The notes below the pieces were generated by a model, which saw nothing but the letters and a program-made list of their open reading frames with translations, did not search any database and was not told where the DNA came from. The position numbers were made by a program, and so were the translations under genes. This document shows positions 9,699-18,209 of a stretch of 58,987 bases of DNA, one piece after another. The DNA is taken from NCBI GenBank assembly GCA_036504895.1, contig DASXUJ010000073.1:1-58987 (forward strand), given 5' to 3'. This DNA comes from Syntrophorhabdaceae bacterium (GTDB lineage: Bacteria > Desulfobacterota > Syntrophorhabdia > Syntrophorhabdales > Syntrophorhabdaceae). Position 1 is the stretch's first letter. Every line of letters begins with the position of its first letter.

Positions 9699-11339
9699 AT
9701 GAAGGGAAACGGAAATATACTGGTTGTTGACGATGATCCCCAGATACTCGATCTTACTACCGCGGTCCTCGAGAGGGCGCGGTATGAGGTGCTTGCTGCA
9801 AGGACGGGCAAGGAATGCCTCGACTTGGTCCGTACCTTCAGTCCCGATCTCGTCCTGTTGGACGTGATGCTCCCGGATATAGAAGGCACCGAGGTATGCA
9901 CGCGGATTAAAACCGACCCCCTTCTGGGAAATACATTTGTCATACTTGTCTCGGGCATCAAGACTTCATCTGAATTTCAGGCGAACGGGCTTAACGGTGG
10001 AGCAGACGGATACATAATAAAACCCATATCCAATAAAGAGCTTATTGCCCGGGTCCAATCGCTGGTGCGCATAAAGCAATCGGAAGACGCCCTCCATGCA
10101 TCGGAAGCCCGATATCGTCGTCTATTCGAGGCTGCGAGTGAAGGCATAATGATACTGGACGGGGTGTCCGGCGAGATAAAGGCAGTCAATCCGTTCCTGG
10201 AGAGAATGCTGAAGTATAGCAGTGAAGAGCTTGTGGGAAAGCTAATGGGGCAAATCCCTGCATTCGGGGGAGGTGAAGAGGGCAGGGCCGCCTTTTCCGA
10301 GCTCAAACGTACGCTGCCCGCAGGTTATATCCACTTGCTGCTCAGGACAAAAGACGGGCAGGATGTCGATGCCGAGATTGGATGTAACAGCTATGAGGAA
10401 AGAGGCGAACCCGTGATTCAGTGCAATATTCGTGACGTGACGCAAAGGCGGCTGGCTGAGGAGGCATTGAGGAAAGCCCATATCGAGTTGGATCGACGGG
10501 TGAAGGAACGGACTGCCCAATTGTCCGAATCGAACAGGCTCCTTTCCCAGGAGATCGCGGAACGGAAAATAGGAGAGAAAGCCCTAAAAAAATCAGAGGA
10601 GCGACTGCGATATCTCAGTAATTACCTGCAAAAAATTCTGGAGCAGGAGACGGTACGCCTTTCGAGGGAAATCCACGATGAATTAGGGCAGGTGCTGACA
10701 GGGATCAAGATGGACGCCGAATGGACGGCAATACATTTGCCTGAAGATGCAACAACCGTTCGGGAAAGGATGAAGCTCCTCATTACCTATATTGACAATG
10801 CCATTCATACGGTGCAAAGGATCTCCACGAGATTGAGACCCCCTGTTCTCGACGACTGCAGTCTTGTGGAAGCCATTGAGGCCTGGACGGATGATTTTCA
10901 GAAGAGGACGGGAATTGCATGCGAGGTGATCGGCGGCATCCGCCAAAGGGAGCCGGAAAAAGAGATTCGCCTGGAAATGTTCCGCATACTTCAGGAATCA
11001 CTCACGAATGTTGCCCGCCATTCGGGCGCCGTCAGTGTCGTTATCTCTCTTTATGTGAAAAGAAACAGGTATGTTATGGAGATTAGCGACGACGGCAGGG
11101 GCATTACTAAACGGGAAATGATGGATGCCAAATCGATTGGATTAACAGGGATGCATGAAAGGGCGGACGCCATGGGCGGAACGCTTTCGATCGGCGGAGT
11201 CCGGGGGAAAGGGACCACCGTTAAATTGAGTGTTCCTTTCGGAAAAGGCATGATAGCCAAGAAAACTGTCGCTTTGCCGGCTTGGGTCAAGGTTGCCCAG
11301 GAAGGAAACGACGGTGGACAGCGGCTTTTCCCCACGTAA
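9699..11339 (+). CDS. Receiver-PAS-histidine kinase (NarX/HisKA_3 type)
   Basis: A 546-residue hybrid kinase with the receiver at the N terminus (Asp55 in LVLLDVMLPD), a PAS domain (about 130-250), a coiled coil (about 255-310), a HisKA_3 dimerisation domain with phosphoacceptor His about 326 (REIHDELGQVLTG) and a HATPase domain ending in DDGRGI and GLTGMHERA. No membrane segments are seen. The front receiver suggests it takes phosphate or a signal from another kinase before acting. The next two genes (a similar kinase and a NarL-type regulator) run in the same direction and probably form one phosphorelay. There is no strong Shine-Dalgarno before ATG 9699, so translation may be weak. Confidence 0.88.
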   Translation: MKGNGNILVVDDDPQILDLTTAVLERARYEVLAARTGKECLDLVRTFSPDLVLLDVMLPDIEGTEVCTRIKTDPLLGNTFVILVSGIKTSSEFQANGLNGGADGYIIKPISNKELIARVQSLVRIKQSEDALHASEARYRRLFEAASEGIMILDGVSGEIKAVNPFLERMLKYSSEELVGKLMGQIPAFGGGEEGRAAFSELKRTLPAGYIHLLLRTKDGQDVDAEIGCNSYEERGEPVIQCNIRDVTQRRLAEEALRKAHIELDRRVKERTAQLSESNRLLSQEIAERKIGEKALKKSEERLRYLSNYLQKILEQETVRLSREIHDELGQVLTGIKMDAEWTAIHLPEDATTVRERMKLLITYIDNAIHTVQRISTRLRPPVLDDCSLVEAIEAWTDDFQKRTGIACEVIGGIRQREPEKEIRLEMFRILQESLTNVARHSGAVSVVISLYVKRNRYVMEISDDGRGITKREMMDAKSIGLTGMHERADAMGGTLSIGGVRGKGTTVKLSVPFGKGMIAKKTVALPAWVKVAQEGNDGGQRLFPT

Positions 11340-11470
11340 GGGATGAGCGGACTATTTGTCTATGTCTCGCGGGCACGATGCCGTAAAGAGGCTCTGCCGT
11401 GTGGGTTTTACGGGGACAACATGTATACCATCAGATTAAAAGTCCCTTTTATCACGGAGGGATTATTAGG

Positions 11471-12943
11471 ATGAGCGGCAAAGGGAGAACGAAAGGGGCC
11501 GTTGAGGAGCCGATACGTTTAGATGCAAATCCCCTCAAGGTGCGAAAAAAGAGAAACACTACCGGTGCGGCGTATTTTTCCGGATCAGATAAGAGTTATC
11601 GGGGCCTTGATGAGACTGCGCCGCAAGGAGTAGTGAAGCCCGATCCACTCACAACCAAAGATGGTCGCCGCATCGGCGTCAAGCTATCGCCGGAGCGGCT
11701 TTCAATGAACGGCCGCGATGTCATCCCGCGGGGTATTCGTACGATCCCTTCGCACCTAAAAACTGAAGGCGCACGTGAGGAAGGATTGCTGAGCATCATC
11801 AGCGGGGTCTCGCCTGCGGGTCTTGCCGGATTTGACAAAGAGGGGCATTGTATCTACGTGGATGAGCGCTGGCTGGGCATCAACGACTGCTCTGCCGAAG
11901 AGGCTTACGGCGATGGGTGGACCTCTGTGCTTCACCCGGAGGACCGGGAGCGCGTTATCGAAGCCTGGAAAAAGGCAGTAAGGGGAGAAAGGCCCCTTCA
12001 GTCCGAATATCGCCTGCAGAGAAAGGATAAGACAATCAGGTGGATCATGGGAAAGGGGAGTCCCGTGGTGGCCCGTGGCCTTCCCCACGATCTCCGTTAT
12101 CTCGGAAGCATCACCGATATAACCCATTACGAAACCGGATACCAGCCGGTGGGCGAGGACCTGAGAGAGAGGCAGATCTCGGACACGGACCTGAAAGCGC
12201 GTGTCACCCACCTTTATGAGTTGAACGCTCACCTTATCCGGCGAATAGAACAAAGGACGGCGGTGGAAACCCAGCTCAAGGACTCAACCGACAGGCTGCA
12301 CATGCTGACCGCACATCTGCAGAAACTCAGAGAGCAGGAAAAAGCATCCTTTGCGCGGGAACTGCACAGCGAAGTCGGGCAAACACTCACGGCTGTTAAA
12401 ATGGGCCTCTCATGGCTCGAGAGACAGCTGCCGGTTCACGAGGGGCCGGCGGTGAGGAAAGCGCAGTCGCTCCTCGCGGATATTGACCGCACTATTTTCG
12501 CAATCCAGAGAATATCTACTGCGTTGAGGCCGGCGGCCTTTGACGATTTCGGACTTGCCGAGGCCCTTCGGCTGGGGGTAAGGGATTTTCAAAGAAAAGC
12601 CCGCGTATCATGCATGATCCATATCATGCCGGAAAATATGAAGCTCAACAAGGAGCTATCTGTAGAGATATTTCGCATCTTCCATGAATGCCTGACGAAT
12701 ATCGCAAAACATGCACAGGCGCAACAGGTGACCGTTGTTCTTAAGAAAAGGAATGGGGAGCTCGTGATGGAGCTCAGGGATGATGGAAGGGGAATCACAA
12801 AACGGGAGATCACTGACCGGAACTCCTTCGGATTATCGGGCATGCGCGAGAGAGCACATGTGATAGGCGGAGAGTTCTCGATTACCGGTATAAAAGGGAA
12901 GGGGACAACCATTCTTCTACGGGTGCCGGTGAATACATCCTGA
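11471..12943 (+). CDS. PAS-domain HisKA_3 sensor histidine kinase
   Basis: A roughly 490-residue cytoplasmic kinase. The N-terminal 110 residues are basic and low in complexity; a PAS/PAC domain follows (about 115-230, GFDKEGHCIYVDERWLGIN), then a coiled coil, a HisKA_3 domain with His about 299, and a HATPase domain (DDGRGITKREI, GLSGMRERA). ATG 11471 is chosen over an upstream GTG at 11399 because GGAGG lies 10 bp before it. The motif reads ELHSEVGQ, with Ser replacing the acidic residue that normally follows His, which could change kinase or phosphatase balance. It is closely similar in the C-terminal half to the preceding kinase, as if duplicated, and lies 49 bp before the NarL-type regulator. 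Confidence 0.87.
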   Translation: MSGKGRTKGAVEEPIRLDANPLKVRKKRNTTGAAYFSGSDKSYRGLDETAPQGVVKPDPLTTKDGRRIGVKLSPERLSMNGRDVIPRGIRTIPSHLKTEGAREEGLLSIISGVSPAGLAGFDKEGHCIYVDERWLGINDCSAEEAYGDGWTSVLHPEDRERVIEAWKKAVRGERPLQSEYRLQRKDKTIRWIMGKGSPVVARGLPHDLRYLGSITDITHYETGYQPVGEDLRERQISDTDLKARVTHLYELNAHLIRRIEQRTAVETQLKDSTDRLHMLTAHLQKLREQEKASFARELHSEVGQTLTAVKMGLSWLERQLPVHEGPAVRKAQSLLADIDRTIFAIQRISTALRPAAFDDFGLAEALRLGVRDFQRKARVSCMIHIMPENMKLNKELSVEIFRIFHECLTNIAKHAQAQQVTVVLKKRNGELVMELRDDGRGITKREITDRNSFGLSGMRERAHVIGGEFSITGIKGKGTTILLRVPVNTS

Positions 12944-12992
12944 ATTCCTGCGATCTGCTGCAGATTAAGAAGATGGCGGGTAAGGAGAACAA

Positions 12993-13625
12993 ATGCTTCA
13001 TATGATTATTGCCGATGACCATCCCGTGGTCCTTAAGGGGCTGAAGGAGATTATTACCGAGAGTTTCGATAATGTGACAATCGAGGAAGCCGTGACAGGA
13101 TACGAGTTTATGGGCAAGGTGCTGAGTAATGATTTCGATGTTGCCTTGCTGGATGTTTCTCTTCCGGATATCAATGGGTTGGAAGCATTGAAAGAAGTGA
13201 GGAAGAAGAAGCCGAAACTCCCCGTTCTCGTAATAAGCATATACCCCGAGGACCAATATGCCGTCCGGGCTATGAAGGCAGGGGCATGGGGCTATGTGAC
13301 GAAACGAACTGCTTCGACGGAATTGGTCGGTGCAATCCGAAAGCTCTTGTCAGGCAGGCGATATGTCAGCCCTAATTTTGCGGAACAGATGGTTCTCGAT
13401 TTAGAAACTGATGCGGAAAAACGCCCCCACGAGAAGCTATCCGAACGGGAACTGCAGGTGCTGAAGGTGATAGGAAAAGGAAAATCGGTGAAAGAGATTG
13501 CCGAGGAACTGCACCTGAGCGCGAATACGGTGAGGACATACAGGGCGCGTATTCTCGAAAAAATCGGTGTCAAGGGTACAACCGGTCTGATTCATTATGC
13601 CATAACCCAGCGCCTCGTAGAGTAG
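12993..13625 (+). CDS. NarL/LuxR-family response regulator
   Basis: A 210-residue DNA-binding regulator: receiver domain (phosphoacceptor Asp54 in VALLDVSLPDINGLEAL) and C-terminal LuxR-type helix-turn-helix (LSERELQVLKVIGKG, then TVRTYRARILEKIGV). It follows a GGAG ribosome site. HisKA_3 kinases typically phosphorylate NarL-type regulators, so it is the likely output of one or both preceding kinases. Its DNA target is not identifiable from the window. Confidence 0.93.
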   Translation: MLHMIIADDHPVVLKGLKEIITESFDNVTIEEAVTGYEFMGKVLSNDFDVALLDVSLPDINGLEALKEVRKKKPKLPVLVISIYPEDQYAVRAMKAGAWGYVTKRTASTELVGAIRKLLSGRRYVSPNFAEQMVLDLETDAEKRPHEKLSERELQVLKVIGKGKSVKEIAEELHLSANTVRTYRARILEKIGVKGTTGLIHYAITQRLVE

Positions 13626-14043
13626 GCGACCGGCGTAGAAGAGTTTCTTTTATATCTTTACCAGAGGCCGATTATTCCATATGTCCCTGCCGAAAGAGAA
13701 AACCCCCCGACGCTCGTAATCATAACGACAACCCATTCGTGCAGGGGAGGGCCACACGACGGTTCGCGAAAATTCCACATAATAAATGACAAGTCTGCGA
13801 CATATTTCCCACAGAGTATCCTGTATTCTGAATAGTGAAACCCAGCTTAAAGTATTTTTGGCGATCTACCCTGTAAGGCAGAGGAGAGATTCTCAAATTA
13901 GGGCGAAGAGGACAAAGTCGTCGAGCGCGGAATTACCGGAGCCTGCACTTTACGAAAAGATAGGGCAAAACGATTTTCAAGGCAACTTCCAGTTCAGTGT
14001 GTTCACACGGTCACCGCATCAGATGCATTGCGAGGAGGGTCAC
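13626..14043 (+). other. Gene-free stretch before the degenerate ATPase gene
   Basis: These 418 bases follow the NarL-type gene. The downstream reading frame stays open back to 13786, but the peptide there has no recognisable domain and the good ribosome site (GAGGAGGG) is at 14031-14038. I see no terminator, promoter or RNA gene that can be supported. Confidence 0.3.
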
Positions 14044-14964
14044 ATGAGTGCCGGGAACCGGGAGAAAGGAGATCCCAAATTGGCGGTTAAATCAGACATA
14101 CGTCCCATACCCGCGATCATGAAATCTTCAAAATTGCCGGACTATGGAGGTTCATCCCTTCCTCCGAACCGGAAGAAGGGCGAAGATTTAGGAGAAGGTC
14201 CTGCCGAAACCGGCAAGACCGGATCAAAGAAATGCCGGGCAGCAAAGAAAAACATTTCTCCAAAACTGCGGGTAATATCAGGCTCGGAAGCGCCCCCCGG
14301 CTCCCGGTCCCGGACTTCGACATCGGAACTTCCTGAGTTGAAGGGCAAGTCGACCGGTTCCCTACGCCGGCACGGCTCGGAGTCAATTGTTCAGGACCTG
14401 AATCGAATAGTCAAGGACTCGGCGTCGGTGATCTGCGCCCTTTTGAATGTGGACGCGAGACCCCAGGTAAGGCTTTCCAAAGAACGGCTCCGGATAAAGA
14501 TGAGGATGCCTTCTTTCATGGCTTTGATAAGAGACGCGGTAGGAAGCATGGTCAGGGCTGCGCCGCACGGCGCGACCCTGACCATATCGACTCATAGAGT
14601 AATCCTCAGGAATGGTCCGGGGGAAAGCGAGCGAAATGGCAGGTCAGCTTCCTGCGCCGTCCTTCGAATAGTCCACAGGGCCCTGGCCGAGCCATGCGGG
14701 TTTCTGAGGAGAGCTCTGACACCCGCGTCCGGTCCGAAGGCGACGGAAGCAGCGAAGCCGCCGGTTCGGACACAGGATATCTTAGAGTATAACGGAGCGG
14801 ATCTGAATGTCGAGCGGCGGGGGCCGGAGGAGACAGTAGTCAACCTCTATTTTCCTATTGCACGCACAGAAAAGAGCAAAGCCGCCGGAACACCCTTTTC
14901 AAGGGAACTTTACGGGATGGTCAAACATTCGCTGCAATGCCTCGAAAAGCTGATAAGGCACTAA
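14044..14964 (+). CDS. Degenerate histidine-kinase ATPase-domain protein (function unknown)
   Basis: A 306-residue protein with a basic, disordered N terminus (1-110) and a region (about 115-265) that by eye follows the layout of a HATPase domain: DLNRIVKDSASVICALL matches the alpha-1 helix, IRDAVGSMVRAAPHGATLTI matches the N-box helix and strand, and VQDILEYNGADLNVERR-type text (here TQDILEYNGADLNVERR) plus VVNLYFPIA matches the C-terminal end. The N-box Asn, the DxGxG box and the glycine-rich lid are missing, so ATP binding is doubtful. It may act as a pseudo-kinase or dimerisation partner of the two neighbouring kinases, or be a decaying gene. Start 14044 follows GAGGAGGG. The codon usage and unbroken frame argue that it is still expressed. 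Confidence 0.6.
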   Translation: MSAGNREKGDPKLAVKSDIRPIPAIMKSSKLPDYGGSSLPPNRKKGEDLGEGPAETGKTGSKKCRAAKKNISPKLRVISGSEAPPGSRSRTSTSELPELKGKSTGSLRRHGSESIVQDLNRIVKDSASVICALLNVDARPQVRLSKERLRIKMRMPSFMALIRDAVGSMVRAAPHGATLTISTHRVILRNGPGESERNGRSASCAVLRIVHRALAEPCGFLRRALTPASGPKATEAAKPPVRTQDILEYNGADLNVERRGPEETVVNLYFPIARTEKSKAAGTPFSRELYGMVKHSLQCLEKLIRH

Positions 14965-15082
14965 AGGCGGCGGTGGTGAAAATTGGTCACCGTAAAAGCC
15001 CGAAGAGGCGCCTGAGTGGCACAACGGGGGAGAATGTTCGGATTCCTGAACTGATTCTCAGAAAGGTGGAACCGGAATCGAA

Positions 15083-15128
15083 AAACCCCTCACCAATCTT
15101 TAGATAAATTGATGAGGGGTTTAAATAC
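15083..15128. terminator. Bidirectional terminator between convergent genes
   Basis: A perfect 10-bp stem AAACCCCTCA (15083-15092) and TGAGGGGTTT (15113-15122) with an AT-rich 20-base loop. It is flanked by A-runs on the left and T-rich sequence on the right, so it can terminate transcription from both the degenerate ATPase gene (+) and the bam operon (-), whose last gene ends at 15182. Confidence 0.8.
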
Positions 15129-15181
15129 TTTTTGGGCCCCTGGGGGCGATTTACATGAAAACCGTCTGGTTGCCCTGGCTC

Positions 15182-15784
15182 CTAGCCGGCAGCAGGTCCA
15201 GCCGGAAATGCCAGCGCCTGGGTGAGCACGTAGGCTGCCTGGAGCGCTTCCGTAGGACAGAGGGGAAAGCATTCTTTGCAGTTCCAGCACTCTTTCGCGG
15301 CGACCTCAGGGATGAAGCAGATTTCTTTTCGGATGCCCCGGTCCACGAAGCCGATGGCGTTTTTCTTCTTCACTTCATTGCAGTACCGCACGCAGAGCCC
15401 GCAGTGGACGCAGAAGGAGGGCTCTTTGTCAAAACAGCTCTTATCGGCCCCGTACTCTTTTGCCAGGTCCTGAAGATCGAAGGCATCGGGCGCATGGGCG
15501 AGCAGGAGCTGGAGGATCATCTTGCGGATTCGGTCGACCTTTTCCGATCTCGTGCGCACTGCAATACCCTTCTCCACAGGATAGACGCAGGAGACGACCA
15601 GCTTTGTCCACCCCCGGCTCTCTACTTCCACGATGCAGAGCCGGCACCCGCCGAAAGGCTCCAGCTCCTTGTGGTAGCACAACGTAGGGATCTTGATGCC
15701 CGCTGCCTGAGCTGCCTCGAGAACGGTCGTCCCTTCTTTTGCGGTTACTTCTTTTCCATCAATCTGAAAGAGGATCTCACTCAT
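15182..15784 (-). CDS. bamI: BamI, NuoG/HoxU-like Fe-S subunit of class II benzoyl-CoA reductase
   Basis: A 200-residue ferredoxin-like subunit: N-terminal [2Fe-2S] domain of NuoG/HoxU type (Cys36, 47, 50, 66), then the conserved helix region and two [4Fe-4S] motifs (CVHCGLCVRYC and CWNCKECFPLCP). It lacks the molybdopterin-like domain of full NuoG. It overlaps bamH by 8 bp and is the last gene of the bam operon. In the Bam complex the G-H-I trio is thought to link NAD(H) to the Hdr-like parts. The assignment rests on gene order bamB-C-D-E-F-G-H-I, which matches the order known from Geobacter and Syntrophus. Confidence 0.88.
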   Translation of the reverse strand: MSEILFQIDGKEVTAKEGTTVLEAAQAAGIKIPTLCYHKELEPFGGCRLCIVEVESRGWTKLVVSCVYPVEKGIAVRTRSEKVDRIRKMILQLLLAHAPDAFDLQDLAKEYGADKSCFDKEPSFCVHCGLCVRYCNEVKKKNAIGFVDRGIRKEICFIPEVAAKECWNCKECFPLCPTEALQAAYVLTQALAFPAGPAAG

Positions 15785-17711
15785 TTTTATTCTTACCCTC
15801 CCTGACTATCGTTCTCTCTTCTTCTGGAACAGGAGGCGGGACAGGCACGCCTGAAATCTTTGTCACCGCACGAAAACGCGGGGGGCACACTTCGAAACAG
15901 GTTCCGCACTTTGTGCATTTTTCCTGGTCTACTATATGGATCTTGCCCTTGGCGCTGATGATCGCATCGGAAGGGCACTTTTTTGCACAGGTCATACAGG
16001 CCTTGCATTTCGTAGGCTCGATGTAAAAATTGATAAGCTCCTTGCAGGAGAGGGCAGGGCACCTCTTTTCCCTGACATGGGCTTCATATTCGTCTCTAAA
16101 GTACTTGAGGGTGCTCAAGAAGGGGTTGGGTGAGCTCTTCCCTAGGGCACACAGAGCGCCCTCTATCGCCGTCTCGGAGAGCTGCTCGAGAAGCTCGATA
16201 TCGCCCTCTTTGCCTTCGCCTTTGGTGATATTTGTCAGGATGGCGAGCATCTGTCTCATGCCCTCGCGACAGGGCACGCATTTGCCGCATGATTCATCGG
16301 TCAGGAAGTCGAGAAAGTACCGGGCCACATCGACCATACAGGTATCCTCGTCCATAACGATCATGCCGCCCGAGCCCATCATTGAGCCGGCTGCGGTCAA
16401 TTCATCGAAACCCACCGGGAGGTTGAGCTGGTTTTCAGGAATACATCCGCCCGAGGGTCCTCCTGTCTGAACCGCCTTGAACTTCTTGCCTCCGGGAATG
16501 CCGCCGCCTATCTTAAAAATAATATCGCTGAGAGGCGTGCCCATAGGCACTTCGACGAGTCCCGTATTAGTGATCTTTCCCACGAGAGAAAAGATCTTCG
16601 TGCCCTTGCTGGTTTCGGTGCCGAACTGGGTGAACCAGTCAGCCCCTTTGTTGATGATCATCGGCACGTTCGCCCAGGTCTCCACATTGTTGAGGACGCT
16701 GGGCTTTCCCCAGAGGCCCACGATGTTGGAGCGGATGTACTTGGGTCTCGGCTCTCCTGCGCGGCCTTCGAGGGCGGTCATGAGTGCGGTCGATTCACCG
16801 CAGACAAAGGCGCCGGCGCCCTGATGAACGATTACGTTGAAATCAAAGCCCGTACCGAGGATATTCTTCCCGAGGAGCCCGAGCTCCTCAGCCTGCCTGA
16901 TCGCGGTATAGACGTTCTCCACGGCCAGGGGGTATTCCTGGCGCACGTAGATATACCCTTCATGGGCGCCGACCGCAAAGGCGCCGATGGTCAGGCCTTC
17001 CAGAACGGCATGGGGGTTCCCTTCAAGAAGGGACCTGTCCATATACGCGCCGGGGTCACCTTCATCCGCATTGACAATCACGTATTTGATGTCGCCGGGA
17101 GCGTTACGGGTGCCTTCCCATTTGATGCCTGCAGGGAAGCCGCCGCCCCCCCTTCCTCTCAGATTCGCCTTTTTGATTTCCTGGAGCACCCCTTCGGCGC
17201 CCATCACGGAGAGGGACTTGGCGAGCCCGGCATACCCGCCGATGGCGAGGTAGTCGTTGATGCTCTTGGGATCGACGCTGCCGTTCGAGCCGAAGACAAG
17301 GCGCTCCTGATATTTATAGAAGGGGATGTCGTGTTCGTGGACGATTTTCTCATTGGTGACGGGGTCGACGTAGAGCAGGCGCTCCAGGACCTTTTTCCCT
17401 TTGATCGTCTCCGTGATAATCTCCGGCACGTCCTCCGGCTTTATCTGAAAATAGCATATTTTGTCGGGGTTGACCACAATGATGGGACCCCGCTCGCAAT
17501 ACCCGTGACAGCCGGTCCGCCTGATATCCACTTCCTTGGTGAGGCCCTGGGCGGAAAGCTCTGCCTCGAGGGCGGCCGCAACGTCGAGACTTCCGGAGGC
17601 GTTGCAGGCAGACCCGGAGCATAGGGTGATGCACGGCTTCTTGGGGTCTCTTGTCGACAGGATTTTACTCCTGAGTTCTTCCAATTCAACTGGTGAGTTT
17701 ATACGCGCCAT
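15777..17711 (-). CDS. bamH: BamH, NuoF-like NADH/FMN subunit of class II benzoyl-CoA reductase
   Basis: A 644-residue NuoF-like protein. The N-terminal thioredoxin-like [2Fe-2S] domain has all four cysteines (Cys31, 36, 68, 72). FMN/NADH motifs are GRGGGGFPAGIKW and NADEGDPGAYMDR, the N3 cluster motif is ESCGKCVPCREG, and two C-terminal ferredoxin motifs follow (CKACMTCAKKCP, CTKCGTCFEVCP), with a Pro-rich tail. It is expected to hold FMN and exchange electrons with NAD(H) in the Bam megacomplex. It starts 10 bp after bamG ends and overlaps bamI. It is distinct from the NuoF-like gene at the left edge, which has only three N-terminal cysteines. Confidence 0.9.
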   Translation of the reverse strand: MARINSPVELEELRSKILSTRDPKKPCITLCSGSACNASGSLDVAAALEAELSAQGLTKEVDIRRTGCHGYCERGPIIVVNPDKICYFQIKPEDVPEIITETIKGKKVLERLLYVDPVTNEKIVHEHDIPFYKYQERLVFGSNGSVDPKSINDYLAIGGYAGLAKSLSVMGAEGVLQEIKKANLRGRGGGGFPAGIKWEGTRNAPGDIKYVIVNADEGDPGAYMDRSLLEGNPHAVLEGLTIGAFAVGAHEGYIYVRQEYPLAVENVYTAIRQAEELGLLGKNILGTGFDFNVIVHQGAGAFVCGESTALMTALEGRAGEPRPKYIRSNIVGLWGKPSVLNNVETWANVPMIINKGADWFTQFGTETSKGTKIFSLVGKITNTGLVEVPMGTPLSDIIFKIGGGIPGGKKFKAVQTGGPSGGCIPENQLNLPVGFDELTAAGSMMGSGGMIVMDEDTCMVDVARYFLDFLTDESCGKCVPCREGMRQMLAILTNITKGEGKEGDIELLEQLSETAIEGALCALGKSSPNPFLSTLKYFRDEYEAHVREKRCPALSCKELINFYIEPTKCKACMTCAKKCPSDAIISAKGKIHIVDQEKCTKCGTCFEVCPPRFRAVTKISGVPVPPPVPEEERTIVREGKNKNE

Positions 17712-17721
17712 AATGTCATTC

Positions 17722-18174
17722 CTACTCGTAATTTTTTAATACGTCTGCCATCTGACCCGGTGTCATCTTCCCGTGAGTCTTGCCGTCAATCTCCAAAACC
17801 GGTCCCAACGCGCAGCATCCCAGGCAGTTCACTGTCTGAAGGCTGAACTTGAGGTCGAGGTCCGTCTCTCCCGGTTTGATGCCTGTCAGCTCCTGCACCG
17901 TGTCGAGGACGCGGGGCGCTCCACGGACATGGCAGGCGGTGCCCAGGCAGATGTGAATCTCGTGGCGACCCTTGGGAACGAGACTGAAGGCCTTATAGAA
18001 GGTTGCGATATGCTGCACCCGGGTCATAGGGACCTGTAGCTTCTCCGCAACCCTCTCCAATGCTTCTTTGGGGAGCCAATGGTGCTCGCTCTGAATCTCG
18101 AGGAGCACCTGAATCAGCGAGCTGGCTTCCCCATGGTGTTTCTCAATAATAGAATCGATTCTCTCCGTATCCAT
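17722..18174 (-). CDS. bamG: BamG, NuoE-like [2Fe-2S] subunit of class II benzoyl-CoA reductase
   Basis: A 150-residue thioredoxin-like [2Fe-2S] protein of the 24-kDa NuoE family, of usual length. The cluster ligands Cys76, Cys81, Cys117 and Cys121 are visible in CLGTAC and NCLGCCALGP. It partners NuoF-type proteins, here BamH encoded 10 bp downstream. It lies 35 bp after bamF in the same operon. Confidence 0.9.
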   Translation of the reverse strand: MDTERIDSIIEKHHGEASSLIQVLLEIQSEHHWLPKEALERVAEKLQVPMTRVQHIATFYKAFSLVPKGRHEIHICLGTACHVRGAPRVLDTVQELTGIKPGETDLDLKFSLQTVNCLGCCALGPVLEIDGKTHGKMTPGQMADVLKNYE

Positions 18175-18209
18175 ATCCTTATACCTAACCTTCCTTTTTC
18201 TCTAGACCC

